The notes: generated from the letters alone by a model not told the origin. Positions 16,007-24,873 are shown, numbered from the stretch's first letter. The stretch is DNA of 55,377 bases from Haliea sp041746975 (GCA_041746975.1 JBGTGB010000199.1:1-55377), one strand, 5' to 3'. Translations and numbers: made by a program.

Positions 16007-19000
16007 GGTTTCCAATGGATTGAGGGTGCTGATAGCAAACCGTGGTGCCATCGCCGTGCGCATAATACGTACTTTGCGTAGTATGGGTATGGAATCTGTC
16101 GCGGTGTATCACGAGGCGGATCGCGAATCCCTGCACGTGCGGGCAGCGGACCTGCGGATCAGTCTCGGGGCAGGCAGTGTACGCGATACCTACCTGAACC
16201 CGCAGAAGCTGCTGGCTGCTGCCCGTGATGTTGGCGCCAGCGCGCTGCACCCAGGCTATGGCTTTCTCAGTGAAAATGCGGAGTTTGTGCGCCTGTGCGA
16301 ATCTGCAGGACTGCTGTTTCTTGGCCCTACGGCAGACCAGATAGAGGCCTTTGGACTCAAGCATCGCGCCCGGGCATTGGCCGAGGCCAGTGGTGTCCCG
16401 CTGTTGCCCGGCAGCGAGCTGTTACAGGATATCGACGACGCGGTGGCCACTGCCGCTCGGCTGGGGTACCCGGTGATGCTGAAAAGCTCTGCGGGGGGAG
16501 GGGGAGTGGGCATGGCTCTGTGCCGGGACCCGGCGGCCCTGCGTGCGGCCTATGACTCGGTGATGCAGGTCAGTGAAAACAATTTCGCGAGCTCATCACT
16601 TTTTCTGGAGCGTTTCATTGAATGTGCGCGTCATATCGAGGTGCAGGTCTTCGGCGACGGCTGCGGCGAAGTGATTGCTATTGGGGAGCGGGATTGCTCC
16701 CTGCAGCGTCGCAACCAGAAGGTAGTGGAAGAAGCGCCGGCGCCGAATCTCGCCGATGAGTTGCGCAATAGACTGCAGGAAACAGCAGTGCAACTGTTGG
16801 CGCCCTTGCATTACCGCAGCGCGGGAACCGTTGAATTCATTGTGGATTCTGTATCGGGCGAGTTCTTCTTTCTTGAGGTCAACACCAGATTGCAGGTTGA
16901 ACATGGTGTGACCGAGGCGGTGTATGGTGTGGATATCGTACGCTGGATGCTGGAACTGGCGATCGGTACGCTACCGCCCCTGAGGGATACCGCGGCCAGT
17001 CTGAGACCCGTGGGACACTCGGTACAAGCCCGGGTCTATGCCGAGGACCCCTACAAGCAGTTTCAACCCTGCTCAGGCTTGTTATCAACGGTGACACTGC
17101 CACAAGCCGAATCGGGCCGACTGCGCATTGACCACTGGATTGAGGCGGGCATCGAGGTGAGTCCGCTGTTTGACCCCATGTTGGCCAAGATCATCGCCGT
17201 CGGCGCCGATCGTGCTGCTGCACTCGCAACCCTCGCTGAAGCGCTCCAGGCGACGGATATCTATGGTATTGAGACCAATGTCGACTACCTGCGCGGTCTG
17301 CTGTCGCTGCCGGCGCTACGCGAGGGGTGCTACCTCACCAGTACCCTCGGCAACGTGGCGTGTGTCAGCCGGGCATTCGAAGTGCTTTCCGGAGGCACCC
17401 TGACCACGGTCCAGGAATACGCCGTGCCGGGGCGGGCCAGTTATTGGGGAGTGGGAGTGCCACCGTCGGGTCCCTTCGACGATTTCAGCTTTCGTCTCGG
17501 CAATCGCCTGCTGGGCAATGCCGAGGGTCTGCCAGGGCTGGAGTGCACTCTGGACGGCCCGGAGCTGTACTTTCGGCACCCCTGTCGCGCTGTGATCACT
17601 GGTGCAGAGCTGGCAGCGACGCTGGACGACATGCCCGTAGACAACTGGCGGGTCTTTGCCATCGGCGCCGGTCAGCAGTTGCGCCTCGGCCCGGTGGTCG
17701 GCGCCGGCACACGCAGCTATCTGCTGCTGGAGGGGGGCATAGAGTGCCCGCCCTACCTGGATTCACGCTCCACCTTCACCCTGGGTCAGTTTGGCGGGCA
17801 TGTCGGGCGCAAGCTGCGTACGGGCGATGTCCTGCACCTTGGGGCGAGCGGCACGACTGCTGGTGGTACGCTGCCGGAATTGATGCCGGCGTTGCGCCCG
17901 ACCATAAAAAGGGCCTGGGACCTGCACGTTATCCCCGGGCCGCAGGGCACCGCGGAGTTCTTCAGCGAGGATTACCTTGCGACATTCTATGCGGCGAAGT
18001 GGGTGGTTCACTACAACTCCAGCCGCACCGGGGTGCGCCTGATTGGACCGAAGCCAGAGTGGAGTCGTAGTGATGGCGGGGAAGCTGGCATGCACCCCTC
18101 CAACATTCACGATAACGCCTATGCGATAGGCACCATTGATTTTACGGGAGACATGCCGATCATCCTCGGACCCGATGGGCCATCCCTGGGAGGATTCGTC
18201 TGCCCGGCGACGGTCATCAGTTCGGACTTGTGGAAAATTGGCCAACTCGCCGCCGGGGACGAGCTGCGATTCCGCCCGGTGACACTGGCTTCCGCGGTTG
18301 CGGCGCTGGAGGTGCAGAACCGCATCATCAGTATGCTTGCGCCGGTTCACTCCGCACTGGCACCGGCGCTGACACTGGAGCCCGAAATTCACCGCTTGAC
18401 CTTCAACGACACCCTGGTCACGGTGCGCCGCAGTGGTGATGCTTGGCTACTGGTTGAATTCGGCGAGATGGTGCTGGACATCACGCAGCGTTTTCATGCG
18501 CATCGGCTAATGCTGTCCTGCAAGGACCGGCCACTGCCCGGTGTGCTGGAGATGACGCCGGGAATCCGCAGTCTTCAGTTTCACTATGATCCGCTTGCGG
18601 TGGATGCGGACGAGCTGCTGCAGCGCTTGCTCGAAAGGCTGCAACAGGTCGCCGAAGAGCCCGCGCAGCCGGTAGCTTCACGGATCATCCACCTGCCGCT
18701 TTCCTGGGATGACCCGGCCTGCTCACTCGCCGTAGAGAAGTACCAGCAGTCGGTACGCGCCGACGCACCCTGGTATCCATCCAACCTGGAATTCATCCGC
18801 CGCATCAATGGTCTGGATTCAGTCGATGACGTGAGGCGTATAGTCTTTGAGGCCAGCTATCTGGTCATGGGGCTGGGCGATGTCTACCTGGGGGCGCCGG
18901 TGGCAACGCCGGTGGATCCGCGCCACCGCCTGGTAACGACCAAATACAATCCTGCCCGTACCTGGACGGCCGAGAATTCTGTGGGCATCGGCGGCTCCTA

Positions 19001-19622
19001 TCTTTGTGTGTATGGTCTGGAGGGCCCCGGAGGGTATCAGTTTGTCGGCCGCACCTTGCAGATGTGGAATCGCTACCGTACCACTTCCGACTTCCGGCAT
19101 CCCTGGCTGTTGAAGTTTTTCGACCAGCTGCGTTTTTTTCCGGTGGAACACGACGAGCTGGAACGCATCCGGGCAGACTTTCTCCTGGGTGATTACCAGC
19201 TGCAGGTAGAGGAGACACAGTTCGATCTCAGGGATTACGAGCGCGCACGCCAGGAGCATCGCGAGGACATTCTCGCGTTCGAACAGCGCCGCGACACCGC
19301 ATTCAGCGAAGAACTCGCAGCCTGGAAGCTGCAGGGACAATTCCACTTTGAACAGAAGGAAGCACCACCGCAAAAGGCAGAACAGACAGTTCCCGACACT
19401 TTCCGCAAGGTCGCAAGCCCGGTCGCGGGCAGTGTCTGGAACGTGTTGGTGCAGGAAGCGCAGCAGGTCGTGGCAGGTGAGCGGCTCATGGTACTCGAAT
19501 CCATGAAAATGGAGATAGAGGTGCTCGCGCCTGTAGGCGGCATCGTGCGTCATATCACCGGTCTGGCCGGTGCCTCGGTGCAGCCGGGACAATCCCTGGT
19601 CTATTTGGAGCAACTGCAATGA
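15999..19622 (+). CDS. Biotin-dependent urea/guanidine carboxylase
   Basis: 1207 residues. Domains in order: biotin carboxylase 9-450 (ATP-grasp loop KSSAGGGGVGMA at 162-173, EVNTRLQVEHG at 293-303), carboxyltransferase made of a KipA/AHS2-like part (about 470-770) and a KipI/AHS1-like part (about 795-1040), a linker, and a biotinyl domain with biotinylated Lys1170 in ESMKM. It carboxylates urea or guanidine with ATP and bicarbonate. In the carboxyltransferase the stretch GTIDFTGDMP has Asp714, where I recall urea-specific enzymes having Asn and guanidine carboxylases having Asp; this and the two DUF1989 genes favour guanidine. It overlaps the next gene by 4 nt (ATGA). Confidence 0.92.
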   Translation: MNKVSNGLRVLIANRGAIAVRIIRTLRSMGMESVAVYHEADRESLHVRAADLRISLGAGSVRDTYLNPQKLLAAARDVGASALHPGYGFLSENAEFVRLCESAGLLFLGPTADQIEAFGLKHRARALAEASGVPLLPGSELLQDIDDAVATAARLGYPVMLKSSAGGGGVGMALCRDPAALRAAYDSVMQVSENNFASSSLFLERFIECARHIEVQVFGDGCGEVIAIGERDCSLQRRNQKVVEEAPAPNLADELRNRLQETAVQLLAPLHYRSAGTVEFIVDSVSGEFFFLEVNTRLQVEHGVTEAVYGVDIVRWMLELAIGTLPPLRDTAASLRPVGHSVQARVYAEDPYKQFQPCSGLLSTVTLPQAESGRLRIDHWIEAGIEVSPLFDPMLAKIIAVGADRAAALATLAEALQATDIYGIETNVDYLRGLLSLPALREGCYLTSTLGNVACVSRAFEVLSGGTLTTVQEYAVPGRASYWGVGVPPSGPFDDFSFRLGNRLLGNAEGLPGLECTLDGPELYFRHPCRAVITGAELAATLDDMPVDNWRVFAIGAGQQLRLGPVVGAGTRSYLLLEGGIECPPYLDSRSTFTLGQFGGHVGRKLRTGDVLHLGASGTTAGGTLPELMPALRPTIKRAWDLHVIPGPQGTAEFFSEDYLATFYAAKWVVHYNSSRTGVRLIGPKPEWSRSDGGEAGMHPSNIHDNAYAIGTIDFTGDMPIILGPDGPSLGGFVCPATVISSDLWKIGQLAAGDELRFRPVTLASAVAALEVQNRIISMLAPVHSALAPALTLEPEIHRLTFNDTLVTVRRSGDAWLLVEFGEMVLDITQRFHAHRLMLSCKDRPLPGVLEMTPGIRSLQFHYDPLAVDADELLQRLLERLQQVAEEPAQPVASRIIHLPLSWDDPACSLAVEKYQQSVRADAPWYPSNLEFIRRINGLDSVDDVRRIVFEASYLVMGLGDVYLGAPVATPVDPRHRLVTTKYNPARTWTAENSVGIGGSYLCVYGLEGPGGYQFVGRTLQMWNRYRTTSDFRHPWLLKFFDQLRFFPVEHDELERIRADFLLGDYQLQVEETQFDLRDYERARQEHREDILAFEQRRDTAFSEELAAWKLQGQFHFEQKEAPPQKAEQTVPDTFRKVASPVAGSVWNVLVQEAQQVVAGERLMVLESMKMEIEVLAPVGGIVRHITGLAGASVQPGQSLVYLEQLQ

Positions 19623-21460
19623 ATCTCGGTACCCTGTTGCCGGATCTGGGCACTTTGCTGAAGGGCTACCGCAACCAGGATTTTTCCCCCGCACAGGTGA
19701 TCGATCAGCTCATCGCCCGGGCAGATAGCTACGCCGATCGCAATATCTGGATCCGGCGGCTGTCGCGGGCAGAGCTCGACCCTTACCTGGCGCGTCTGAC
19801 GGAATGTGAGCCAGGTACACTGCCGCTCTACGGGATACCGTTTCTGATCAAGGACAATATTGATCTCGCCGGCGTGCCCACCACTGCTGCCTGCGAGGCC
19901 TACAGCCACACGCCCGCCGTGAATGCCTTCGTCGTAGAGCGGTTGCTGGCCGCTGGTGCCATACCCCTGGGCAAGACCAACATGGATCAGTTCGCGACCG
20001 GCCTGGTGGGCACCCGTTCACCGCCACCCTGGGGGCCCTGCCGCAATGCCTTTGATCCCGCCTGGATATCGGGCGGTTCCAGCTCGGGCTCTGCGGTCGG
20101 CCTGGCACTCGGGCTGGCGAGTTTCTCCCTGGGAACCGACACGGCCGGGTCCGGCCGCGTCCCCGCCATGCTCAATAACCTCTACGGGCTCAAGCCCACC
20201 CGCGGTATCCTGAGTATGTCCGGCATCCTTCCGGCCTGTCGCAGCCTGGATTGCCCCAGTATTTTTGCGCTCTGCGCCGAGGATGCCCGCACCGTATTCA
20301 ACGTCATGCTGGCCCGGGACGACAAGGACAGCTATGCGCGGGAGAATCCCTTCCGCAACTCCCGACGTGCCACGCACACAGCGGCCAGCACGCCGCGGAT
20401 TGCCGTACCCAGAACGTCACAACGCACATTCAACGGTAACGAGGGCAATGCAATTCTGTTTGAAGCAGCCATCGCGCGCTGGTTGGAGCTCGGCGCGGAG
20501 ATTACCGAGATCGACATTTCCCCAATGCTGGAGGCTGCCCAGCAGCTGTACGATGGTCCCTGGGTGGCAGAGCGCTACGCCGCCCTGGATACTTTCCTGA
20601 GCGACCATCGAGAGGCGCTCGATCCGGTCGTCGGCGGGATCATTGGTCCTGCGGCTGATCTCACTGCGGTCGCCATGTGGCAGGCCCAATACCGGATGCA
20701 GGCATCGCGGCAACAGGCGATGCGAGTCATGGCCCCAGTCGATTTCCTGATGCTGCCCACTGCGCCGACCAGTTTTCCGGTGGATGAAGTGCTTGCCGAC
20801 CCTGTACGGCTGAATTCGCTACTGGGCCATTATACGAATTTCATGAATCTGCTTGATTTTTGCGGGGTGGCTGTGCCAGCGGGCTTCACCGCGAGCGGTC
20901 AGCCCTTTGGCGTCACACTGGCCGCACCCGCTTTTGCCGATCAGCAATTACTCAATTACGCGGCGCTTTGGCAGCGTAGTATCGGCTTGACCGCTGGCGC
21001 CACCGGCCAGTCGGTGGCGGAGGAGGTAGGCGCCGAGCCAGCACCGACGGGGGTGGCCACGGATGTCGAGATAGAAGTAGCCGTGTGTGGCGCGCACCTG
21101 TCGGGTCAGCCCTTGAACTGGCAGTTGACCGAGCGCGGGGCACGCTGTGTGGCGGTGACCTGTACGAGTCCGCACTACCGGCTGTTCGCGCTACCGGGGG
21201 CTGGAATACCGCGGCCAGGAATGGTTCGTGTGGTGGAGGGTGAAGGTATTGGCGTGCCGGTGGAGGTGTGGTCCGTGCCGGCAGTAGAATTTGGCGGCTT
21301 TGTGGCTAATGTTCCCGCCCCCCTGTGTATCGGCAAGGTACAGCTTGCCGGTCAACGCTGGGTCAGTGGGTTCCTGTGCGAACAATGGGCCACGGCCAAG
21401 GCGACTGACATCAGCCACTTTGGCGGTTGGGAGGCTTATCTGGCCTTTGAGGTGAAGTGA
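19619..21460 (+). CDS. atzF: Allophanate hydrolase (AtzF type)
   Basis: 613 residues. The N-terminal amidase-signature domain carries the Ser-cisSer-Lys triad: Lys78 in FLIKDN, the GGSSSGSA loop with cis-Ser near 154, and Ser178 in DTAGSGR. A second domain from about 480 (VCGAHLSGQPLNWQL onward) matches the AtzF C-terminal domain, which finishes N-carboxycarbamate breakdown. It hydrolyses allophanate to ammonia and CO2, the last step of urea-amidolyase or guanidine degradation. The start overlaps the carboxylase stop (ATGA). It is the last gene of the five-gene operon; decayed putA/proC sequence follows. Confidence 0.93.
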   Translation: MNLGTLLPDLGTLLKGYRNQDFSPAQVIDQLIARADSYADRNIWIRRLSRAELDPYLARLTECEPGTLPLYGIPFLIKDNIDLAGVPTTAACEAYSHTPAVNAFVVERLLAAGAIPLGKTNMDQFATGLVGTRSPPPWGPCRNAFDPAWISGGSSSGSAVGLALGLASFSLGTDTAGSGRVPAMLNNLYGLKPTRGILSMSGILPACRSLDCPSIFALCAEDARTVFNVMLARDDKDSYARENPFRNSRRATHTAASTPRIAVPRTSQRTFNGNEGNAILFEAAIARWLELGAEITEIDISPMLEAAQQLYDGPWVAERYAALDTFLSDHREALDPVVGGIIGPAADLTAVAMWQAQYRMQASRQQAMRVMAPVDFLMLPTAPTSFPVDEVLADPVRLNSLLGHYTNFMNLLDFCGVAVPAGFTASGQPFGVTLAAPAFADQQLLNYAALWQRSIGLTAGATGQSVAEEVGAEPAPTGVATDVEIEVAVCGAHLSGQPLNWQLTERGARCVAVTCTSPHYRLFALPGAGIPRPGMVRVVEGEGIGVPVEVWSVPAVEFGGFVANVPAPLCIGKVQLAGQRWVSGFLCEQWATAKATDISHFGGWEAYLAFEVK

Positions 21461-21492
21461 AGTGAAGCCGAAGTTTCCGGAGTTGCCCAGGC

Positions 21493-21569
21493 TCACGCCT
21501 GCGTCGTGACTGTTGCCAATGAGGCCACCTGACGCTGCGCTGCGGCCATGGCCCGAGTTACCACACGTC
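21493..21569 (-). pseudogene. Probable 3' remnant of a second proC
   Basis: On the minus strand this reads RRVVTRAMAAAQRQVASLA and, six residues on, a stop codon. It resembles the C-terminus of the intact ProC at 22229 (MVTRAMRAAQERAASFT): about 10 of 17 positions agree, and the distance to the stop is similar. Nothing upstream continues the gene. The match is short, so this is tentative; it lies directly beside the clearer putA remnant. Confidence 0.45.
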
Positions 21570-21576
21570 TAATTCG

Positions 21577-21680
21577 AGTAGCGGTAACCCCGCTCTTCCG
21601 GGCCGGCCCATGGTCCTTTTCAGCAGATCGAACTGACCCGGATTGTCCTCGTCAGTGTAGTTGACCACTTTGCTGGTCAG
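21577..21680 (-). pseudogene. putA remnant (two collinear fragments with internal deletion)
   Basis: On the minus strand 21603-21668 reads VVNYTDEDNPGQFDLLKRTM plus GR, matching the PutA segment encoded at 1260-1325 (VVNYNDEDNPRQFGLLKKTM plus GR). By hand count about 57 of 66 bases agree. The next stretch (21577-21602) matches putA at 1127-1152, so roughly 105 bases present in putA are missing between them and the frame is broken. It keeps the same strand as the intact putA. LTSKVV in the remnant against LTGTVV in the intact gene suggests an older or separate putA copy rather than a recent partial duplication. Confidence 0.8.
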
Positions 21681-21719
21681 CATACGCTAACAGGAAATGC
21701 CGTTTATTTAGGTCAAGCT

Positions 21720-21737
21720 GGCCATATATAATTGGCC
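21720..21737. promoter_or_regulatory. Inverted repeat upstream of lrp
   Basis: GGCCA (21720-21724) and TGGCC (21733-21737) flank eight A/T bases, 40 nt before the lrp start codon. A dyad with an AT-only centre in this position fits an autoregulatory Lrp site or promoter element. Function is inference. Confidence 0.4.
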
Positions 21738-21777
21738 GAAGTCATTGTTTGCAGAATATCCCGCTTTGGTGTCCTGA

Positions 21778-22263
21778 ATGAGCAAGTCCCCACCCGCATC
21801 GGTTTCCCTCGACAGGACTGATCTCCGCATTCTGGCTTTGCTGCAACGCGACGGCCGCATGTCGAACGTAAAATTGGCACAGCTGGTGCACCTGAGTCCC
21901 AGTCCCTGCCTTGAGCGTGTCCGCCGGCTGGAAGCGGCGGCATTGATCCAGGGCTATGGTGCCCGGCTGGATGCGGTCGCCCTCGGTTTTGGCACGACCG
22001 CGTTTATCCAGGTGACCCTGGATCGCACCACCGCCGAAGTATTCGACCGCTTTCGCGACGCGGTGGTACTGATCGCCGAAGTCGCGGAATGCCATATGGT
22101 GGCAGGAGGCTTTGACTACCTGCTGAAGCTGCGGCTGTCCGGCATGGATGCTTACCGCGCGGTACTGGCGCAAATTGTGGACCTGCCCGGTGTGGCCCAG
22201 ACCCACACCTATGTGGTGATCGAAGCTGTCAAACAGGATCAGGGCCTGCCATTGGTTCTGTGA
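21778..22263 (+). CDS. Lrp/AsnC-family regulator, probably of proline catabolism
   Basis: 161 residues: an N-terminal helix-turn-helix (LDRTDLRILALLQRDGR, MSNVKLAQLVHLSPSPCLERVRRLE) at about 10-60 and a RAM ligand-binding domain (TAFIQVTLDR, then VAECHMVAGGFDYLLKLR, ending VIEAVKQ). In many proteobacteria an Lrp-type activator (PutR-like) sits beside putA and responds to proline. Here it is flanked by a putA remnant and by proC, while the intact putA is 20 kb away, which points to rearrangement of a once compact proline locus. Its 3' end overlaps that of proC by 35 nt on the opposite strand. Confidence 0.88.
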   Translation: MSKSPPASVSLDRTDLRILALLQRDGRMSNVKLAQLVHLSPSPCLERVRRLEAAALIQGYGARLDAVALGFGTTAFIQVTLDRTTAEVFDRFRDAVVLIAEVAECHMVAGGFDYLLKLRLSGMDAYRAVLAQIVDLPGVAQTHTYVVIEAVKQDQGLPLVL

Positions 22264-23065
22264 ATGATGCCGCCCGCTCTTGTGCTGCCCTCATGGCCCG
22301 GGTCACCATGCCGCGAAAGTCCTCGCTCTCCAGGCTTGCCAACGCCTGTTCCGTAGTGCCGCCGGGGCTGCTCACCCTGCGGCGCAACTCCTGCAGATCA
22401 AGCTTATCGGCCACTGCCAGACTTGCTGCGCCCAGGGCAGTGTGCCGGGCCAGCAGTTCGGCACAGTCGCGGCCAAGGCCCTGGTCCACAGCAGCGTCTA
22501 TCATCGCTTCCATCAGCAGAAAAAAATACGCGGGGCCACTGCCGGAAAGTGCCGTGACAGTGTCGAGCTCATGCTCCGCCGCTACCTGCACACTGACGCC
22601 TACAGCAGCCGTAATATATTCTGCCAGGGCGTGATGTGCAGGGGAAACGTTTGCGTTTCCGAACAATCCACTTGCACCACAGCCCAGCGTGCTTGGGGTG
22701 TTTGGCAGGCAGCGCATAATCGCAACCTGCGTGCCGAGAATCGCCTCCATGCTGGCAATGCTGACGCCGGCGGCGATTGACACAAGCAGTGCGTTGCTGT
22801 CGTGGATCACCTCTCTTAGCTCAGCCAGTACGACTGGAACCGTTGCTGGCTTGACCGCGATCACGACCACCTCGGCACCCCGGGCCGCGCCGACATTGTC
22901 GGTGCCGACGCGAATCCCGCTGACTACTCGCGGTTGCGCCCCTGCGTTGCGGCCGCTGCCCGTAGCGGCAAGTCTCCCCGCGGGATGACCGCGGCGGAGG
23001 AGACCACTGATGAGGCTTGTCGTCATGTTGCCCGCGCCAATAAAGGCTATGCTTGGTTGGAGCAT
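22229..23065 (-). CDS. proC: Pyrroline-5-carboxylate reductase
   Basis: 278 residues. N-terminal NAD(P)-binding Rossmann fold with FIGAGNMTTSLISGLLRRG at 9-27 and AVKPATVPVVL near 75; the C-terminal dimerisation/active-site part has SGSGPAYFFLLMEAMIDAA near 170 and SPGGTTEQAL near 237. It reduces P5C to proline, the last step of proline synthesis. Near putA and an Lrp regulator it completes a proline metabolism locus. The gene ends inside the 3' end of lrp (convergent overlap). Confidence 0.95.
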   Translation of the reverse strand: MLQPSIAFIGAGNMTTSLISGLLRRGHPAGRLAATGSGRNAGAQPRVVSGIRVGTDNVGAARGAEVVVIAVKPATVPVVLAELREVIHDSNALLVSIAAGVSIASMEAILGTQVAIMRCLPNTPSTLGCGASGLFGNANVSPAHHALAEYITAAVGVSVQVAAEHELDTVTALSGSGPAYFFLLMEAMIDAAVDQGLGRDCAELLARHTALGAASLAVADKLDLQELRRRVSSPGGTTEQALASLESEDFRGMVTRAMRAAQERAASFTEPMAGPDPV

Positions 23066-23223
23066 CAGATTGCACCCTTGTCTGTTATGGATCGGCGCAG
23101 CTTAAACCAGCGTTCAGGGACGCACTATGGTTTGGCCCGGATGCGACGGATATTGATCCATATCCACCAGTCATCATTCCCTAGCCTGCATAGACTGAAG
23201 TTCAGTCAGCCAGGGACTCGAAA

Positions 23224-24873
23224 ATGGATATTGGAGCGGTGATGGCAGCGGTGAACAGTGTGCTCTGGCATAGCTGGGTACTGTACTCGTTGCTGCTGTC
23301 CGGCATTGTCTTCACCGTGTGGAGCAGGTTCAGCCAGTTTCATTCGGTCACGCACGGGCTGCAGGTTTTGCGGGGCCGGTATAACGACGACTCCGACCCG
23401 GGTGCTATCAGTCATTTTCAGGCATTGGCCACGGCACTGTCAAACACGGTTGGGCTCGGCAATATTGGCGGTGTGGCATTGGCGATATCGCTCGGCGGGC
23501 CCGGTGCTGTGTTCTGGATGTGGGTCGTTGGCGTGCTTGGCATGTCGGTGAAAACCGCTGAAGTCAACCTGTCCATGCTATACCGTAATACCGATGACCC
23601 GGATAACCCCCACGGTGGGCCCATGTGGGTGGTCGCCCGCGGGCTGCAGGACAAGGGCGTAGTGTTGGCCTGGACCGGCAAGGTCGTGGCGGCCCTGTTC
23701 TGTGTGGCTGTGCTGGTAGCAACGATCACCGGCGGCAATATGTTCCAGGCCTGGAATGTGAGCAATATGGCGCGAAGCTATTTTGGTGTGCCGACGCTAG
23801 TGACCGGTGTGCTGATGACCGTAGTGATCAGCCTGGTGATAATTGGTGGCATCAAGCGGATTGGTGCGGTAACGGGGCGTTTGGTGCCGGTGATGGTGAC
23901 CTTGTATCTGCTCGCCGGGGTCTATGTCCTGCTGGTGAATCGTGACGGTTTGCTGGATGCATTGCTGCTGATATTCAGATCCGCGTTTGCTCCCGCGGAG
24001 GCGACCGGTGCCTTCATCGGTGGGACGGTGGGCACCGCGTTTTTGTTCGGTATGAAACGGGCAATATTCTCCAGCGAGGCGGGTCAGGGCTCATCGCCAA
24101 TGGCCCACTGTGCGGCGAAAACACGCGAGCCGGTCAGGGAAGGAATTGTTGCGGGGCTCGAGCCACTGATCGACACCCTGATCGTTTGCACATTTACAGC
24201 TTTGGTCATTCTCAGTAGCGGTGTTTGGAACCGCGCTGCTGACGTGCAGCTGGAAAACCTGCCCACGGCGAGCGAAGCAGGTGGCAGCTGGGTGCTACCC
24301 GCGTCGCCGGCTCCGGAAGTGGCGGAGGGCTGGGTGCTTGGGGATGCGGTTTATCTTGTGGTGCAGGCGGAGCTGAATCCGCTCAGCGGGAATCACCACC
24401 ACAAGTTGTCGGGCAGTATTGTCGCTGCAGACGATGGCAGCTTCCTGATCGAATGGCAGCCGTTTGTCAGTCAGGCTCCCCCTGTATTGAACGATGCGGG
24501 GGTCTACGTCACCCATGTTGGTGCGGTCCTGACCGCAAAGGCGTTTGACTCCGCACTGCCAGGATTGGGCAAGTGGCTGGTGACCATTGCGGTGTTTATG
24601 TTTGCGATTTCCACGATGATCGGCGCCAGCTACTATGGGGAGCAGGCGATCGTCTATCTATTTGGCAGCCGTTGGACGGGTCCGTACAAAGTCCTGTTTT
24701 GTGTGCTTACCCTGGTTTCATGTTTTGGGTTTATCAAAACCGATATGCAACTGGACGGCTTGAGCGGAATCGGCGCCGGATTCATGCTGGTCGTAAATCT
24801 GCCGATACTCTGGCTGTTCAGCATCCATGGTATGCGAGCCTACAAGGACTATCTGCGGCGGATGAATCTATGA
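23224..24873 (+). CDS. Sodium:alanine/glycine symporter family (AGCS) transporter
   Basis: 549 residues with the AGCS signature region (LSNTVGLGNIGGVALAISLG near 75, AIFSSEAGQGSSPMAHCA near 280) and about ten to eleven membrane helices; the family imports alanine, glycine or related amino acids with Na+. It is longer than the usual 450-500 residues because of a hydrophilic insertion of roughly 90 residues (about 340-440: VQLENLPTASEAGGSW through VLTAKAFDS) between two helices. The 21-nt gap to the next gene, with a strong AGGAG, suggests they are cotranscribed. Confidence 0.9.
   Translation: MDIGAVMAAVNSVLWHSWVLYSLLLSGIVFTVWSRFSQFHSVTHGLQVLRGRYNDDSDPGAISHFQALATALSNTVGLGNIGGVALAISLGGPGAVFWMWVVGVLGMSVKTAEVNLSMLYRNTDDPDNPHGGPMWVVARGLQDKGVVLAWTGKVVAALFCVAVLVATITGGNMFQAWNVSNMARSYFGVPTLVTGVLMTVVISLVIIGGIKRIGAVTGRLVPVMVTLYLLAGVYVLLVNRDGLLDALLLIFRSAFAPAEATGAFIGGTVGTAFLFGMKRAIFSSEAGQGSSPMAHCAAKTREPVREGIVAGLEPLIDTLIVCTFTALVILSSGVWNRAADVQLENLPTASEAGGSWVLPASPAPEVAEGWVLGDAVYLVVQAELNPLSGNHHHKLSGSIVAADDGSFLIEWQPFVSQAPPVLNDAGVYVTHVGAVLTAKAFDSALPGLGKWLVTIAVFMFAISTMIGASYYGEQAIVYLFGSRWTGPYKVLFCVLTLVSCFGFIKTDMQLDGLSGIGAGFMLVVNLPILWLFSIHGMRAYKDYLRRMNL

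Larger units (their letters stand above)
21461..21777. other. Degenerate intergenic region between guanidine operon and lrp gene
   Basis: No intact gene. It contains a short proC-like 3' remnant, a putA remnant and an inverted repeat, each listed separately, plus the promoter region of the lrp gene. No terminator hairpin is obvious after the allophanate hydrolase stop. Confidence 0.6.

Noticed and set aside
2101..21460. Insertion sequence or integrase ends around the catabolic block
   Set aside because: No transposase, integrase, tRNA or terminal repeats could be seen; only the putA/proC remnants hint at the boundary.
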